A stretch of 20,119 nt of DNA from a virus, in the IMG/VR virus record IMGVR_UViG_3300027770_000317, positions 1 through 20,119 of that record; one strand, given 5' to 3'. The notes below the pieces were generated by a model that was not told the origin of the DNA, searched no databases, and worked only from the letters and a program-made list of their open reading frames with translations. Shown here in pieces: positions 19,558 through 20,119 of the stretch. Both the position numbers and the translations under genes were made by a program. Positions within the stretch are counted from its first letter, which is position 1. Every line of letters starts with the position of its first letter.

Positions 19558-20119
19558 ATGGCCGAAATGACCGTAGGCAAAACGATTCGTATGCCTTGTA
19601 TGCGGCGGGGACTTGTCGCCTATCCAGACGAAACAATTCTTGTCCCTCAAAATGCTCTTGAAGCTATGTCGGCAACGGCTTTCGGTATACCCGTCACAAT
19701 TGAACATCCAGGCCAGCCGATTGATTCGGAGTCGCTTAAAGAAATTAAGGTCGTCGGTCGCGTAGCGAAATTTGACTATGAATCAAATTCTGATTTGTGG
19801 TTTGCGGATTTTGTTGTCGATGACGACGAAGCCGTAAAGCTACTTCAATCCGGTTGGGGTGTCTCAACGGCTTGGTACGCGAACGATTATACGAATGGCG
19901 GCACATATAATAATGTTCCGTATGACCGGGAATTAGTTTCCGCGAAGTACGAACACCTCGCCATTGTCAAGAATCCCCGTTATGAAATGGCCGTTGATCC
20001 GGTTTTCATGAATTCAAAAGAAACTGATACTAGACAACCAACAGATGATATTAGTACCATTACGGTTAATTCTCATTCCAATACCCTTGGGGGCATAAAG
20101 ATGTTTGCGAAAATCTGGC
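19558..20119 (+). CDS. DUF2213 prohead-protease-like protein (3' end outside window)
   Basis: 187 residues of a longer protein. ATG has AAAAGGAAAATAAC upstream. The fold pattern of DUF2213 is visible: RRGLVAYPDETILVP near the N-terminus, IPVTIEHPGQPID, VVGRVAKFDYES, LQSGWGVSTAWYAN, then GGTYNNVPYDRELV and YEHLAIVKNPRYEMAVDP. The His in IEHPG, the Ser in GVSTAW and the His in YEHLAIV are candidates for the catalytic set of capsid maturation proteases. From about residue 160 the sequence is Thr/Ser-rich and begins a probable scaffold tail (GGIKMFAKIW) as in protease-scaffold fusions. It would process scaffold and perhaps the tagged proteins encoded just upstream. Confidence 0.82.
   Translation, partial: MAEMTVGKTIRMPCMRRGLVAYPDETILVPQNALEAMSATAFGIPVTIEHPGQPIDSESLKEIKVVGRVAKFDYESNSDLWFADFVVDDDEAVKLLQSGWGVSTAWYANDYTNGGTYNNVPYDRELVSAKYEHLAIVKNPRYEMAVDPVFMNSKETDTRQPTDDISTITVNSHSNTLGGIKMFAKIW

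Noticed and set aside
1-20119. CRISPR array
   Set aside because: No series of regularly spaced identical repeats exists. The repeated 22-base tag sequence is coding and irregularly spaced.

Overview
The window is part of a tailed double-stranded DNA bacteriophage (Caudoviricetes) or prophage genome. It carries a terminase pair, a DUF1073-type portal, a MuF-like minor head protein, the start of a DUF2213 prohead-protease-like gene, tail-fibre-like proteins, an endolysin-like peptidase and a recombination/replication block. Genes are packed with 1 to 8 base overlaps such as TAATG, ATGA and TTGA. The host cannot be read from the sequence. Two proteins with Sec signal peptides suggest export to the cell envelope or beyond.

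Layout. Bases 1-1820 hold the end of the tail-fibre region (two paralogous proteins) and two small proteins, one with a membrane helix and a coiled coil. Bases 1858-1991 hold a terminator, a tRNA-Asn with encoded CCA, and a terminator of the opposite strand. Bases 2039-4003 are a minus-strand accessory operon: a 46-residue protein, a secreted Cys-containing protein, a LysR-type DNA-binding domain without effector domain, and a secreted papain-family protease with all catalytic residues. A 9-bp inverted repeat separates it from the plus-strand early region.

Bases 4065-8896 encode an SNase-like protein, an M15-like peptidase, an HNH-like protein, a RecE-like PD-(D/E)XK nuclease, an ERF annealing protein, replication proteins and a VRR-NUC nuclease. 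Bases 8901-10250 hold sequence with many compensated hairpins, read here as a structured non-coding RNA. It is interrupted by a PAPS-reductase-like gene flanked by an imperfect 18-base direct repeat. Then follow an excisionase-like HTH protein, SSB and small proteins. Bases 11711-12723 are a second minus-strand operon of four small genes with near-identical ribosome binding sites.

Bases 12874-20119 are the packaging and head module: TerS, TerL, portal, MuF, a run of small unknown proteins, and the DUF2213 protein. Within this run, three proteins start with the same peptide (M-N-(N)-T-F-D-P-K-x-C-R-[YF]-S-S, then DN). Related copies lie at the N-terminus and inside a fourth, 319-residue protein. 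The bodies behind the tag are unrelated. This tag family, lying between MuF and the prohead protease, is the strongest candidate for an undescribed system (capsid-cargo targeting or protease processing). The interrupted structured RNA and the secreted protease cassette come next.
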